Shown here one piece after another: positions 7,964-16,076 of a stretch of DNA of 34,697 bases. A model generated the notes under the pieces. The model did not search any database. It was not told where the DNA came from and worked only from the letters and a program-made list of their open reading frames with translations. The translations under genes and the position numbers were made by a program. The stretch is from Bacteroidota bacterium (GTDB lineage: Bacteria > Bacteroidota > Bacteroidia > Flavobacteriales > Flavobacteriaceae): NCBI GenBank assembly GCA_947460615.1, contig CANHHG010000016.1, positions 1-34,697 on the forward strand. Reading direction: 5' to 3'. Position 1 is the stretch's first letter. The number at the start of each line of letters is the position of its first letter.

Positions 7964-9547
7964 ATGAATAAATTATTTTTCCGATTATTAATTGTCTTAA
8001 TGAGTTTATCCCTAATTGGGATAATATTAGTTCAAGTTTATTGGTTTAATTCTTCCTTTCAGAATAATGATGAGCAATTTCGCTTTCACGTTCAACAAGC
8101 GATTGTAAATGTTTCAAACAAATTACAAAAAAGAGAAGCTTACAGTTTTTATGATAAATACAATCGATTTAGGGATAGCACCGGAAAAGCGCCTCAAAAG
8201 AAAGATTTATTAGAGTTTTATTATGTTCAAAAGAATACACAAACAAATGAAACTATAATTTACTCTAATAGTATAATTGCTGAGGATTATTCTATTTCAT
8301 CTTCTATTTTTGATAAGAAAGTTGATAGTGTTAAATTGAAAAGTTTTTCATCTAAAAGATCAACTGAAGTATATAATAATAATAAAATTGACAATTCGTC
8401 TGTTCAGAATAGTATTATTCCCGATTCCAAAATTCAAAAATCAGGAAGTTTAGATATTTTAGACAACGCCCAGTTTGAAATTTTCTTTAAAGATATTGCT
8501 TCAACAATGCCTATTCAAGAAAGAGTTTCAAATGAAATTTTAAAAAAATTATTGTTGAATGAATTGGATGAATTTGGAATTAAAACGTCATTTGAGTATG
8601 GAATTTATAGTAATGGACTAGCGACTAAAATTAAATCTGAAAAATTTAATTACGACAAACACAATACCTATTCAATTCCAGTATTCTCAGATAATGAAGG
8701 AGCAAGTTCTTATCAATTATTGGTTAGTTTTCCGAATAAAAAGACATTTTTGTTTTCGGAATTACTTGGGATAACGGTTTTATCTATAATCTTTACTTTG
8801 ATTATCATAATTGCTTATTCTAGTGCATTAAATCAATTGATTCGTCAGAGACAGATTTCTGAAATTAAAACAGATTTCATCAACAATATGACTCATGAGT
8901 TTAAAACCCCAATTGCAACTATAAATTTAGCTTTAGATGCAATTAAAAACCCTAAGATAATAGACGATAAGGATAAAGTACAACGGTATTTGCAAATGAT
9001 TAGGGATGAGAATAAGAGAATGCATGCTCAAGTTGAAAATGTTTTGCGAATTTCTAAATTAGAAAAAAGAGAATTAGAAATTAATAAAGAAAATAATAAT
9101 TTACAGGACATTATTGATGAAGCTGTCGAGCACATTAATTTGATAATTGAAGACCGTCAAGGTTCAATTACAACACATTTTGATGCAACCAGAACATCGG
9201 TTTTATTGAATGACGTTCATTTTACTAATGTAATTGTAAATATATTGGACAATGCCATAAAATATTCACCTGAAACACCAGTGATTGATATTTATACCGA
9301 AAATGTTAAAGATTTCATTATAGTTAAAATTAAAGATCAGGGTGCCGGGATGAGCAAAGTTGCTCAAAAGAGAATATTTGAAAAATTTTACAGGGAACAT
9401 ACAGGAGATTTACACAATGTTAAAGGACACGGATTAGGATTAGCCTATGTTAAGAAAATTGTAGAAAATCATGACGGAGAGGTTTATGTAGAAAGTGAGA
9501 AAGGAAAAGGAAGTACATTTATAATAAAATTACCACTAATTAATTAA
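7964..9547 (+). CDS. Membrane sensor histidine kinase
   Basis: This is the sensor of a two-component system. It autophosphorylates on His and passes the phosphate to the regulator encoded 7 nt downstream. I choose the ATG at 7964; a TTG directly before it would add one residue. Residues about 6-28 form the first membrane helix. A Ser/Lys/Asn-rich extracytoplasmic sensor of roughly 230 residues follows, and a second membrane helix lies near 262-285 (LLGITVLSIIFTLIIIIAY). The dimerisation domain has the H-box NMTHEFKTP with His311. The ATPase domain shows the N-box NILDNAIKYSP, the G1 box DQGAGMS, the F-box FEKFYRE and the G2 box GHGLGLAYVKKI. There is no HAMP domain. The layout resembles Bacteroides RprX, but the signal is unknown. 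Confidence 0.95.
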   Translation: MNKLFFRLLIVLMSLSLIGIILVQVYWFNSSFQNNDEQFRFHVQQAIVNVSNKLQKREAYSFYDKYNRFRDSTGKAPQKKDLLEFYYVQKNTQTNETIIYSNSIIAEDYSISSSIFDKKVDSVKLKSFSSKRSTEVYNNNKIDNSSVQNSIIPDSKIQKSGSLDILDNAQFEIFFKDIASTMPIQERVSNEILKKLLLNELDEFGIKTSFEYGIYSNGLATKIKSEKFNYDKHNTYSIPVFSDNEGASSYQLLVSFPNKKTFLFSELLGITVLSIIFTLIIIIAYSSALNQLIRQRQISEIKTDFINNMTHEFKTPIATINLALDAIKNPKIIDDKDKVQRYLQMIRDENKRMHAQVENVLRISKLEKRELEINKENNNLQDIIDEAVEHINLIIEDRQGSITTHFDATRTSVLLNDVHFTNVIVNILDNAIKYSPETPVIDIYTENVKDFIIVKIKDQGAGMSKVAQKRIFEKFYREHTGDLHNVKGHGLGLAYVKKIVENHDGEVYVESEKGKGSTFIIKLPLIN

Positions 9548-9554
9548 TAATATT

Positions 9555-10274
9555 ATGGAAACAGAAAACAAAAAAATACTTTTAGTAGAAGACGATCAAA
9601 ATTTCGGAGCCATTTTAAAAGACTATTTAATGCTAAATGATTTTGATGTTACATTGGCAAAAAATGGTATGGAAGGTTTTGAGAAATTTAAAAAAGACAC
9701 CTATGACTTATGTATTCTAGATGTCATGATGCCTTATAAAGATGGGTATACTTTAGCAAAAGAAATTAGAGAAAAAAATAAAGAAGTGCCAATTGTTTTT
9801 TTAACTGCTAAATCTATGAAAGAGGATGTGTTGAAGGGATATAAGGTTGGTGCCGATGATTATTTGAATAAACCTTTTGATTCTGAGGTTTTATTGATGA
9901 AAATTAGAGCCATTATCCAAAGAAAGTCTACAGATACTAAAACGGATGCAACTAAATTTGAATTCCAAGTCGGGGCATTTCATTTGAATTCTAAATTGCG
10001 TTTCTTGACTTTTAAAGATCAAGAATCGATTAAATTATCTCCAAAGGAAAACGAATTACTAAAGTTATTAGTGCTGTATGAAAACGATTTAATGCCTAGA
10101 GAACTAGCATTGACGAAAATTTGGAGAGATGACAATTACTTTACTTCAAGAAGCATGGACGTTTATATTGCGAAACTTAGAAAGTACCTAAAACCAGACG
10201 CTAACGTTGAAATTTTAAACATTCATGGAGAAGGATTTAGATTAGTAATTAAAAATAAAGTTTCAGATAAATAA
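9555..10274 (+). CDS. OmpR/PhoB-type response regulator
   Basis: This is the DNA-binding partner of the upstream kinase. The receiver domain (residues 7-120) has the acidic pair Asp13/Asp14, the phospho-acceptor Asp56 in CILDVMMP, Thr84 (FLTAK) and Lys106 in NKPFD. The C-terminal half (about 140-236) is a winged helix of the OmpR class: LSPKENELLKLL, the recognition region SRSMDVYIAKLRKYL and a wing ending HGEGFRLVI. The 239-residue length is typical, and the pair resembles RprY. It starts 7 nt after the kinase stop and is followed by a strong terminator, so the two genes form a unit. Target genes cannot be named from this window. Confidence 0.95.
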   Translation: METENKKILLVEDDQNFGAILKDYLMLNDFDVTLAKNGMEGFEKFKKDTYDLCILDVMMPYKDGYTLAKEIREKNKEVPIVFLTAKSMKEDVLKGYKVGADDYLNKPFDSEVLLMKIRAIIQRKSTDTKTDATKFEFQVGAFHLNSKLRFLTFKDQESIKLSPKENELLKLLVLYENDLMPRELALTKIWRDDNYFTSRSMDVYIAKLRKYLKPDANVEILNIHGEGFRLVIKNKVSDK

Positions 10275-10278
10275 TTTT

Positions 10279-10306
10279 AAAACTCCGAGAAATCGGAGTT
10301 TTTTAT
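10279..10306. terminator. Bidirectional terminator between response regulator and thioesterase
   Basis: AACTCCGA (10281-10288) pairs with TCGGAGTT (10293-10300) around a GAAA tetraloop. Flanking A and T runs lengthen the stem and give a U-tract on both strands. It serves the + strand regulator and, overlapping its stop codon, the - strand thioesterase gene. Confidence 0.85.
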
Positions 10307-11043
10307 TTTAAATTAATATCTAATGCAAAATTTGTAAAATTTTCCTTTGTCACAGTAAATTGAATTTTATTGGAACTAATCCTTGTATTTATTTGCACGA
10401 GATCTTTTAATGATAATTCTTTTAAAAAATTCATTTCAAAGGAATCTATTTGTTGATTCAATATTATTTCAGGGTTTATATAATCCAAGCACCATTCGAG
10501 ATATTTCACATTGTTGACATGATTTACAATATCTAAGTCGGATATAACAACTTCTTTTTCATTAATTTTATCTAAAGAATCACTAATAGTGATCTTTGAA
10601 AATCCAATTTCCGTAGCTTTACTCTCAGGAAATAATTCAAAGTGGGAAATAGGTAATTTTAATTCTTCTGGCCTTCTAATTTTAGTATTAAATACAACCC
10701 AGAAAGTTTCACAGCCTATAATTTTCTTTTCATTTAATTGAACTTCAATAGCTCTAACTGAACGAGAATTCTCAATACTGTAGATCCAAGTATTTATTTT
10801 GATTACATCTTTCCATTTGGGTAATTCTGTAATTTCAACACGCATTCTGCTTAATACCCATGCTTGATTGAATTCTTGCATATCAGAGAAACTTATTCCG
10901 CCCATTTCTGAATGTGCAGCAGCAGTTAATTGAATTAAATTACATAATTCAGTGTATTTTAAAAAACCGTTTGGATTGCATTGTGTAAAATTAATTTCCC
11001 AATTTTTACTAAATATTGATGTGAATTCATTTGAAATTGGCAT
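10303..11043 (-). CDS. Acyl-ACP thioesterase
   Basis: This 246-residue double hot-dog protein belongs to the acyl-ACP thioesterase family (FatA/FatB-like, PF01643). It hydrolyses acyl-ACP to free fatty acid, or may serve a related acyl-thioester. The first hot-dog domain covers about 10-130, with AWVLSRMRVEI and SRSVRAIEVQL typical of the family. The second holds the conserved motif starting at Asp171 (DIVNHVNNVKYLEWCLD), which supplies the catalytic Asn174/His175 region. The gene begins 1 nt after the miaA stop, so it is read from the same mRNA. It ends inside the bidirectional terminator. Substrate chain length is not visible from sequence. Confidence 0.88.
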   Translation of the reverse strand: MPISNEFTSIFSKNWEINFTQCNPNGFLKYTELCNLIQLTAAAHSEMGGISFSDMQEFNQAWVLSRMRVEITELPKWKDVIKINTWIYSIENSRSVRAIEVQLNEKKIIGCETFWVVFNTKIRRPEELKLPISHFELFPESKATEIGFSKITISDSLDKINEKEVVISDLDIVNHVNNVKYLEWCLDYINPEIILNQQIDSFEMNFLKELSLKDLVQINTRISSNKIQFTVTKENFTNFALDINLK

Positions 11044-11044
11044 A

Positions 11045-11962
11045 TTATAGTTGATTGTTTATATGTTCCACGATATCATTTTTGTTTACATCAAAATCAA
11101 ACCATTTGGTGTCAGAGTTTCTTTTAAACCATGTTATTTGTCTTTTTGCAAAACGGCGGGTATTTTTTTTTATTTCCTCAATCGCAAAATCTAACGTTGT
11201 TTCATTATTAAAATAACTAAACAACTCTTTGTAGCCAACTGTTTGAAGTGCGTTTAAATCTCTTTGAGAATATGTATTTTTGGCTTCTTCTAATAGGCCC
11301 TCTTTCATCATAGTATCTACACGTTGGTTGATTCTTTCATAGATTACTTCTCTTTCTGCCTCTAATCCGATTAAAATAGGTTTAAAACTTCTTTGATTTT
11401 TATTTTGATTAATAAAGGAAGAATAGGGTTTTCCGGTTCCAATGCAAACTTCTACAAACCGCATCATTCTTTGAGGATTTAATAGTGTTTGAGGGTTATT
11501 TTGAGATAGTTCAGTATAATAATTAGGGTCAAGTTTTTTTAAGCTTTCTATTAAAAATTTAATCCCATTTAATTCGTATTTTAATTTAATATTTTCTCTG
11601 ATGGTTTTTTCTATTTCAGGAATAGCATCGAATCCTTTTAAAATCGCGTCAACGTATAATCCAGAACCTCCAACAAGAATTACAAAGTCATTGTTAGTAT
11701 AAAGTCCTTCAAGTTTTAAAATGGCTTCTTTTTCAAAGTCGCCTACGTTATAAACTTCAAATATTGATTTGTTATGAATAAAGTGGTGTTTTGCAGATGA
11801 AAGTTCTAATTGGTTTGGCACTGCTGTTCCAATAGTCATTTCTTTAAAAAACTGTCGGCTATCACAGGAAATAATTTCACAATTGAAATGTTGCGCTAAA
11901 GCAATACTTAAGGAAGTTTTTCCTATTGCGGTTGGTCCAACAATGGTGATTAAATATTTCAT
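11045..11962 (-). CDS. miaA: tRNA dimethylallyltransferase MiaA
   Basis: MiaA adds a dimethylallyl group to N6 of A37 in tRNAs that read codons starting with U, such as tRNA-Tyr, which is also encoded here. The P-loop GPTAIGKT is at residues 9-16. The SCDSRQFFKEMTIGTA segment follows at about 33-48, with the catalytic-type Asp and the tRNA-contacting region. GGSGLYVDAIL near 98-108 and the C-terminal LQTVGYKEL and RRFAKRQITWFKR motifs complete the family pattern. The 305-residue length is usual. The ATG overlaps the TGA of a short open stretch in the preceding gap (ATGA), and the thioesterase gene starts 1 nt after its stop. Confidence 0.97.
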   Translation of the reverse strand: MKYLITIVGPTAIGKTSLSIALAQHFNCEIISCDSRQFFKEMTIGTAVPNQLELSSAKHHFIHNKSIFEVYNVGDFEKEAILKLEGLYTNNDFVILVGGSGLYVDAILKGFDAIPEIEKTIRENIKLKYELNGIKFLIESLKKLDPNYYTELSQNNPQTLLNPQRMMRFVEVCIGTGKPYSSFINQNKNQRSFKPILIGLEAEREVIYERINQRVDTMMKEGLLEEAKNTYSQRDLNALQTVGYKELFSYFNNETTLDFAIEEIKKNTRRFAKRQITWFKRNSDTKWFDFDVNKNDIVEHINNQL

Positions 11963-12060
11963 ATTTTTTTGTCAGGATAAATGTCTAAATCCCATTTTAT
12001 TGATCGTAATGAATTTAAAGAAGGATTAAAACGTATAGCTGGAAATAGATTTAAATAAAA
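11959..12060 (-). other. Unassigned open stretch after the exonuclease stop, ending in ATGA with miaA
   Basis: Between the exonuclease/GIY-YIG gene and miaA lies a frame of 33 sense codons with no internal stop, in frame with the exonuclease and ending in a TGA that overlaps the miaA ATG. Its translation has balanced composition (for example AIRFNPSLNSLRSIKWDLD), unlike random AT-rich spacer. No ATG, GTG or TTG is present. It may be the tail of a decayed gene, a peptide with a rare start codon, a readthrough extension, or chance. A 25-codon ATG-started frame also runs antisense at 11981-12058. I cannot assign a function. Confidence 0.3.
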
Positions 12061-13422
12061 TTAGAATTTTACAATTTTCAATAATTTATTTTTACGAATT
12101 TGACTTTGAATAATATTTCTGGCATCCCGATTATTTTGCATAGGAATGATAATATTCTTAAGAATTTCAATTTTTTGAACTTGGTAATTTAGATCATAAA
12201 ATGCGTAACCTTTGTAAATTCCATTTTCAATTAATACAGCACTGCGTTCATGTATAGTTCTTCCTTTATCTTTAAGTATCATGTTTTGATCTTCAAAAGA
12301 ATTCTTTTTTAAGAACTCTTTCACTCTTAAATTGTATGTTTCTGGGTTTATTTCGCATATACACGCTCCGTCACATTCTTTAATTTTGTATTGAAAACAA
12401 GCCTCATTCGAAGCGTATAATCCAGTTAATTTTTGACATAGTTTATAGTCGGCAGTAATTCGGAATAGCGTATTTTTAGCTTCCTGCATAGTTGAAAAAG
12501 AAGTAATTTCTCTCTTTCTACCATCGGCTTTTTGTAATTTTAAATTTAAATAGCCATTTTTGTCTTCCTCGGCATACAATGCAATGTTGAACAGGTTCTT
12601 TCTTTGTGCACGATTGTATATTGGCTTATGAATTTTAATCTCTTCGCTTTCTTTTAACAATGCAATTAGTTCACTTCCGGTTTCTTCAAAGGTAACTTTA
12701 AAAACATCGGATTGTAGTTTAATTGATTTTTTGTCGATACCCGTAAAATGCTGATTAATTCGTTTTTTTATATTTTTACTTTTGCCTATATATATTATAT
12801 TACCTTCTTCATTATGAATATAATAAACGCCAGTATTTGAAGTAACACTTTCAATTATTGAATATAATTTTGGAGTGATTCCTTTCAGTACTTCTGTTTT
12901 AATTAAGTCTTTAACAATTGTCTTTTCAACGTCTTTTGCAAGTAATAATTGGAATAATTTTAGCGTTGCTAATGCGTCTCCACTAGCACGATGCCTGTCA
13001 GCCATTGGAATTCCAAGAGCACGAACTAGTTTGCCTAAACTGTGTGAAGGTTGTTCGGGTAATAATTTTTGGGATAATTCTACAGTGCAAAGGGTTTGTT
13101 TATTGAAATCGAAACCTAATCTTCTAAATTCTGTTCGTAATATTCGATAATCAAAAGCCGTATTATGTGCTACTAAAACGCAGTCATTCGTAATTTCAAT
13201 TATTCGTTTTGCAACTTCGTAAAACTTGGGAGCACTTCTTAGCATCGCATTGTTGATGCCTGTTAATTTCACAACGAAAGGTTGAATAGGAATTTCAGGA
13301 TTCACCAAACTGATAAATTGATCTACAACTTCATAGCCGTCAAATTTGTATATGGCGATTTCCGTAATTCCCTCTTCGTTGAATTGTCCTCCAGTGGTTT
13401 CTATGTCGAGAATGCAGTAAAT
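12061..13422 (-). CDS. DEDDh exonuclease fused to GIY-YIG (UvrC/Cho-like) nuclease
   Basis: This two-domain nuclease joins a DnaQ-type 3'-5' exonuclease with a UvrC N-terminal-like endonuclease, as in the family related to Cho, and probably acts in DNA repair. Using the extended start, the exonuclease holds Exo I Asp6/Glu8 (ILDIETTGG), Exo II Asp91 (AFDYR) and Exo III His144 with Asp149 (HRASGD). The GIY-YIG domain starts near 198 (GVYYI) with YIGKSKN at 211-217. A Cys cluster (ACFQYKIKECDGACICE) follows, as in UvrC. The UvrC RNase H half and HhH domains are absent. The first conventional codon is a TTG at 13308, but that would remove Exo I. The family start aligns with ATT at 13422, or ATC one codon before it, 23 nt after the yggS stop. 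The total is about 453 residues. Confidence 0.88.
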   Translation of the reverse strand: MYCILDIETTGGQFNEEGITEIAIYKFDGYEVVDQFISLVNPEIPIQPFVVKLTGINNAMLRSAPKFYEVAKRIIEITNDCVLVAHNTAFDYRILRTEFRRLGFDFNKQTLCTVELSQKLLPEQPSHSLGKLVRALGIPMADRHRASGDALATLKLFQLLLAKDVEKTIVKDLIKTEVLKGITPKLYSIIESVTSNTGVYYIHNEEGNIIYIGKSKNIKKRINQHFTGIDKKSIKLQSDVFKVTFEETGSELIALLKESEEIKIHKPIYNRAQRKNLFNIALYAEEDKNGYLNLKLQKADGRKREITSFSTMQEAKNTLFRITADYKLCQKLTGLYASNEACFQYKIKECDGACICEINPETYNLRVKEFLKKNSFEDQNMILKDKGRTIHERSAVLIENGIYKGYAFYDLNYQVQKIEILKNIIIPMQNNRDARNIIQSQIRKNKLLKIVKF

Positions 13423-13445
13423 GATTTTAAATTTTAAAGTTATTT

Positions 13446-14084
13446 TTAACGTCCACCAAAGATACTACTTCCAATTCGAATCATAGTACTTCCGCGCTCA
13501 ATTGCAAGTTGGTAGTCGCCCGACATTCCCATTGATAATGTGTTTAGATTTTTCAATTGATCAAAGATTGATTTTAAATGGTCGAATTCTTTATTGATTT
13601 GGATTTGGTTTTCAGTAAATGTTGCCATTCCCATTAAACCTATTATTTGGATGTTATTCAGATTATTAAATGATTCTGAACCTAATAAATCATGTAGTTC
13701 AACTTCATTTAAACCAAATTTTGTTTCTTCTTCTGCAATATGAATTTGTAACAAACAGTCAATAATTCTATTATTTTTAAGAGCTTGTTTATTTATTTCC
13801 TCTAATAATTTCAAACTATCCACGCCGTGAATCAAACTCACGTAAGGAGCCATGAATTTCACCTTATTCGTTTGAATGTGACCAATCATATGCCATTGAA
13901 TGTCTTTGGGCATCAATTCCCATTTTTCGGTCATTTCTTGGATTTTATTTTCTCCAAAAATGCGTTGGCCAGCATTGTAGGCTTCCATCAAATCGGCAAC
14001 GGGTTTGGTTTTTGAAACAGCAACTAGGGTTACATGTTCAGGTAGCGAGGATTTTATTTTGAGTAGGTTATCTTTTATTGACAT
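13446..14084 (-). CDS. YggS-family pyridoxal phosphate-binding protein
   Basis: This is a PLPBP/YggS protein, a monomeric TIM-barrel that carries PLP and helps keep vitamin B6 and amino-acid pools in balance. It has no firmly established catalytic reaction. PLP would bind Lys25 in VAVSKTKP. Other family marks are FGENKIQE (near 43-50), WHMIGHIQTNK (64-74) and the C-terminal SMGMSGDYQLAIERGSTMIR with GSSIFGGR, which make up the phosphate-binding end. The 212-residue length is slightly short but complete. It starts 11 nt after the dehydrogenase gene and is followed by the exonuclease gene after about 23 nt, all in one direction. Confidence 0.94.
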   Translation of the reverse strand: MSIKDNLLKIKSSLPEHVTLVAVSKTKPVADLMEAYNAGQRIFGENKIQEMTEKWELMPKDIQWHMIGHIQTNKVKFMAPYVSLIHGVDSLKLLEEINKQALKNNRIIDCLLQIHIAEEETKFGLNEVELHDLLGSESFNNLNNIQIIGLMGMATFTENQIQINKEFDHLKSIFDQLKNLNTLSMGMSGDYQLAIERGSTMIRIGSSIFGGR

Positions 14085-14095
14085 TTAATATTCAA

Positions 14096-14986
14096 TTATG
14101 AAAGGAATTGTTTTGCGATTTTCTCTGCTTTTTTACTTTCGCTATAATCATAAAAACCTTCACCAGATTTAGATCCTAATTTTCCTGCACGAACCATGTT
14201 AACCAACAATGGGCAAGGAGCGTATTTTGGGTTTTTGAATCCATCATGCATTACATTTAAAATGGCCAAACAAACGTCAAGTCCAATAAAATCTGCTAAT
14301 TGTAGTGGCCCCATTGGTTGTCCCATTCCTAATTTCATAACCGTATCAATTTCATAAACACCAGCCACTTTATTGTATAAGGTTTCAATCGCCTCATTTA
14401 TCATTGGCATCAAAATTCTATTGGCAACAAATCCTGGATAATCATTCACTTCAACGGGAGTTTTTCCTAGTTTTTCAGATAAGTCCATGATGATTTTTGT
14501 AACTTCATCAGAGGTATTATAACCACGAATAATTTCTACCAATTTCATTATTGGTACAGGATTCATAAAGTGCATTCCGATAACTCTTTCAGGATGAGCA
14601 ACTACAGATCCTATTTGAGTAATTGAAATAGAAGAAGTGTTGGTTGCCAATATGGTATTGTGAGGACAAACGTCATTCAGTTGCTTGAAAATATTCAATT
14701 TTAAATCTACATTTTCTGTTGCTGCTTCAACTACTAAATCCACACCTACAACGCCATCTTTTATGTCGGTATAAGTGATAATATTTGAAATAGTTTTGAG
14801 TTTGTCTTCTTCAGAAATAGTTCCTTTTGCCACCATTCGATCCAAATTAGTAGCAATTGTCGCCATTCCTTTATCCAAGGATTTTTCAGAAATATCAATC
14901 AGTTTAACGGTAAATCCGCTTTGAGCAAAGGTGTGAGCAATACCATTACCCATTGTTCCGGCTCCAATTACAGCAATTATTTTCAT
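14096..14986 (-). CDS. 3-hydroxybutyryl-CoA dehydrogenase
   Basis: This NAD(P)-dependent enzyme interconverts 3-hydroxybutyryl-CoA and acetoacetyl-CoA in the cytosol, for short-chain acyl-CoA metabolism. The Rossmann motif GAGTMGNG lies at residues 8-15. Family catalytic residues are present: Ser118 (NTSSI), His139 (GMHFMNPVP), Glu151 (LVEII) and Asn189 (GFVANRI). The helical C-terminal dimer domain runs from about 186 to the end. The 296-residue length is that of stand-alone HBD/PaaH types rather than fused FadB proteins. It starts 3 nt after the Gfo/Idh gene, so the two are probably co-translated. The direction of the reaction in this organism cannot be read from the sequence. Confidence 0.94.
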   Translation of the reverse strand: MKIIAVIGAGTMGNGIAHTFAQSGFTVKLIDISEKSLDKGMATIATNLDRMVAKGTISEEDKLKTISNIITYTDIKDGVVGVDLVVEAATENVDLKLNIFKQLNDVCPHNTILATNTSSISITQIGSVVAHPERVIGMHFMNPVPIMKLVEIIRGYNTSDEVTKIIMDLSEKLGKTPVEVNDYPGFVANRILMPMINEAIETLYNKVAGVYEIDTVMKLGMGQPMGPLQLADFIGLDVCLAILNVMHDGFKNPKYAPCPLLVNMVRAGKLGSKSGEGFYDYSESKKAEKIAKQFLS

Positions 14987-14989
14987 ATA

Positions 14990-15955
14990 TTATTTATTAA
15001 AACAATCAATTATTTGATAAGCAACTCGAAGAGCATTAGTACCTTGTTCTAAAGTAACTACAGGAGTTGTATTATTATTTATGGCGTCCGCAAAAGAATT
15101 TAATTCATCCAAAATAGCATTATTTTGTTCCACCTCAGGATTTGCAAAATAGATTTGTTTTTTTACACCCTCAGCATTTTGTAAAATCATATCAAAATCT
15201 CCAGGAACCTCGGGAGCATATTTCATTTTTACGACTTCACATTTTTTCTCAAGAAAATCAACAGAAATATAAGCGTCTTTTTGAAAGAATCTTGACTTGC
15301 GCATGTTTTTCAATGAAATTCTGCTCGCCGTTAAATTGGCGACACAACCATTTTCGAATTCTATTCGGGCATTTGCAATATCCGGAGTTTCACTAATTAC
15401 AGAAACACCACTTGCATTTATTAATTTTACTTTAGAAGGAACTACGCTCAAAATAGCATCGATATCGTGAATCATTAAATCTAATACTACGGGAACATCA
15501 GTACCACGAGGATTGAATTCCGCTAATCTATGCGTTTCAATAAACATTGGATTTTCAATCATATCCTTTGTGGCAATAAATGCAGGGTTGAATCTTTCCA
15601 CGTGACCTACTTGTCCTTTTACATTGAATTCATTTGCTAAAGCAATTATTTCTTCTGCCTCTGCAACAGTATTTGAAATGGGTTTTTCGATAAACACATG
15701 TTTTCCGGATTTAATAGCCACTTTAGCACATTTATAATGAGAAAGAGTAGGGGTAACAATATCCACAACATCTACGGCGTGAATTAAAGTTGCAATAGTA
15801 TTAAATTGTTTGTAACCAAATTCATCAGCAATTTTTGCCCCATTCTCCTGATTTTCATCATAAAAACCAATCAATTCGTATTTATCTGATTGTTGTAATA
15901 ATCGTAAATGTATTTTTCCGAGATGCCCCGCACCTAAAACTCCTACTTTTAACAT
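14990..15955 (-). CDS. Gfo/Idh/MocA-family oxidoreductase
   Basis: This is a NAD(P)-dependent oxidoreductase of the glucose-fructose oxidoreductase/inositol dehydrogenase group, 321 residues long. The Rossmann loop is GAGHLGKIH at residues 8-16. The family's EKP motif is at 90-92 (FIEKPISN) with Lys91 as the expected catalytic residue, and GHVERFNPAF at 117-126 lines the active site. The C-terminal sheet carries the HDIDAIL segment with the usual conserved His. The substrate is not clear; GHVERFNPA is shared with sugar-modifying members and with many uncharacterised proteins. It is the first gene of the six-gene - strand run, with a candidate promoter just upstream. Confidence 0.9.
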   Translation of the reverse strand: MLKVGVLGAGHLGKIHLRLLQQSDKYELIGFYDENQENGAKIADEFGYKQFNTIATLIHAVDVVDIVTPTLSHYKCAKVAIKSGKHVFIEKPISNTVAEAEEIIALANEFNVKGQVGHVERFNPAFIATKDMIENPMFIETHRLAEFNPRGTDVPVVLDLMIHDIDAILSVVPSKVKLINASGVSVISETPDIANARIEFENGCVANLTASRISLKNMRKSRFFQKDAYISVDFLEKKCEVVKMKYAPEVPGDFDMILQNAEGVKKQIYFANPEVEQNNAILDELNSFADAINNNTTPVVTLEQGTNALRVAYQIIDCFNK

Positions 15956-15971
15956 AATTAAGTATTTTCAA

Positions 15972-15979
15972 CAAAAATA
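15972..15979 (-). promoter_or_regulatory. Candidate -7 promoter element for the six-gene - strand run
   Basis: On the - strand this reads TATTTTTG, fitting TAnnTTTG, 16 nt before the ATG of the Gfo/Idh gene. It would drive the run that ends with the acyl-ACP thioesterase. No TTG is seen at 19-nt spacing. Confidence 0.4.
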
Positions 15980-16076
15980 GCAATAAATTGATAATAAATT
16001 AATGCATTTAAAATTAAATCTATCAATTGAATTAACAATTACTTTCTTAAATTTACAGAATAAATATTGATTAGTT

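Noticed and set aside
12875-13150. 91-codon + strand frame inside the exonuclease gene
   Set aside because: Antisense shadow with no recognisable domain; the - strand frame has all catalytic motifs.
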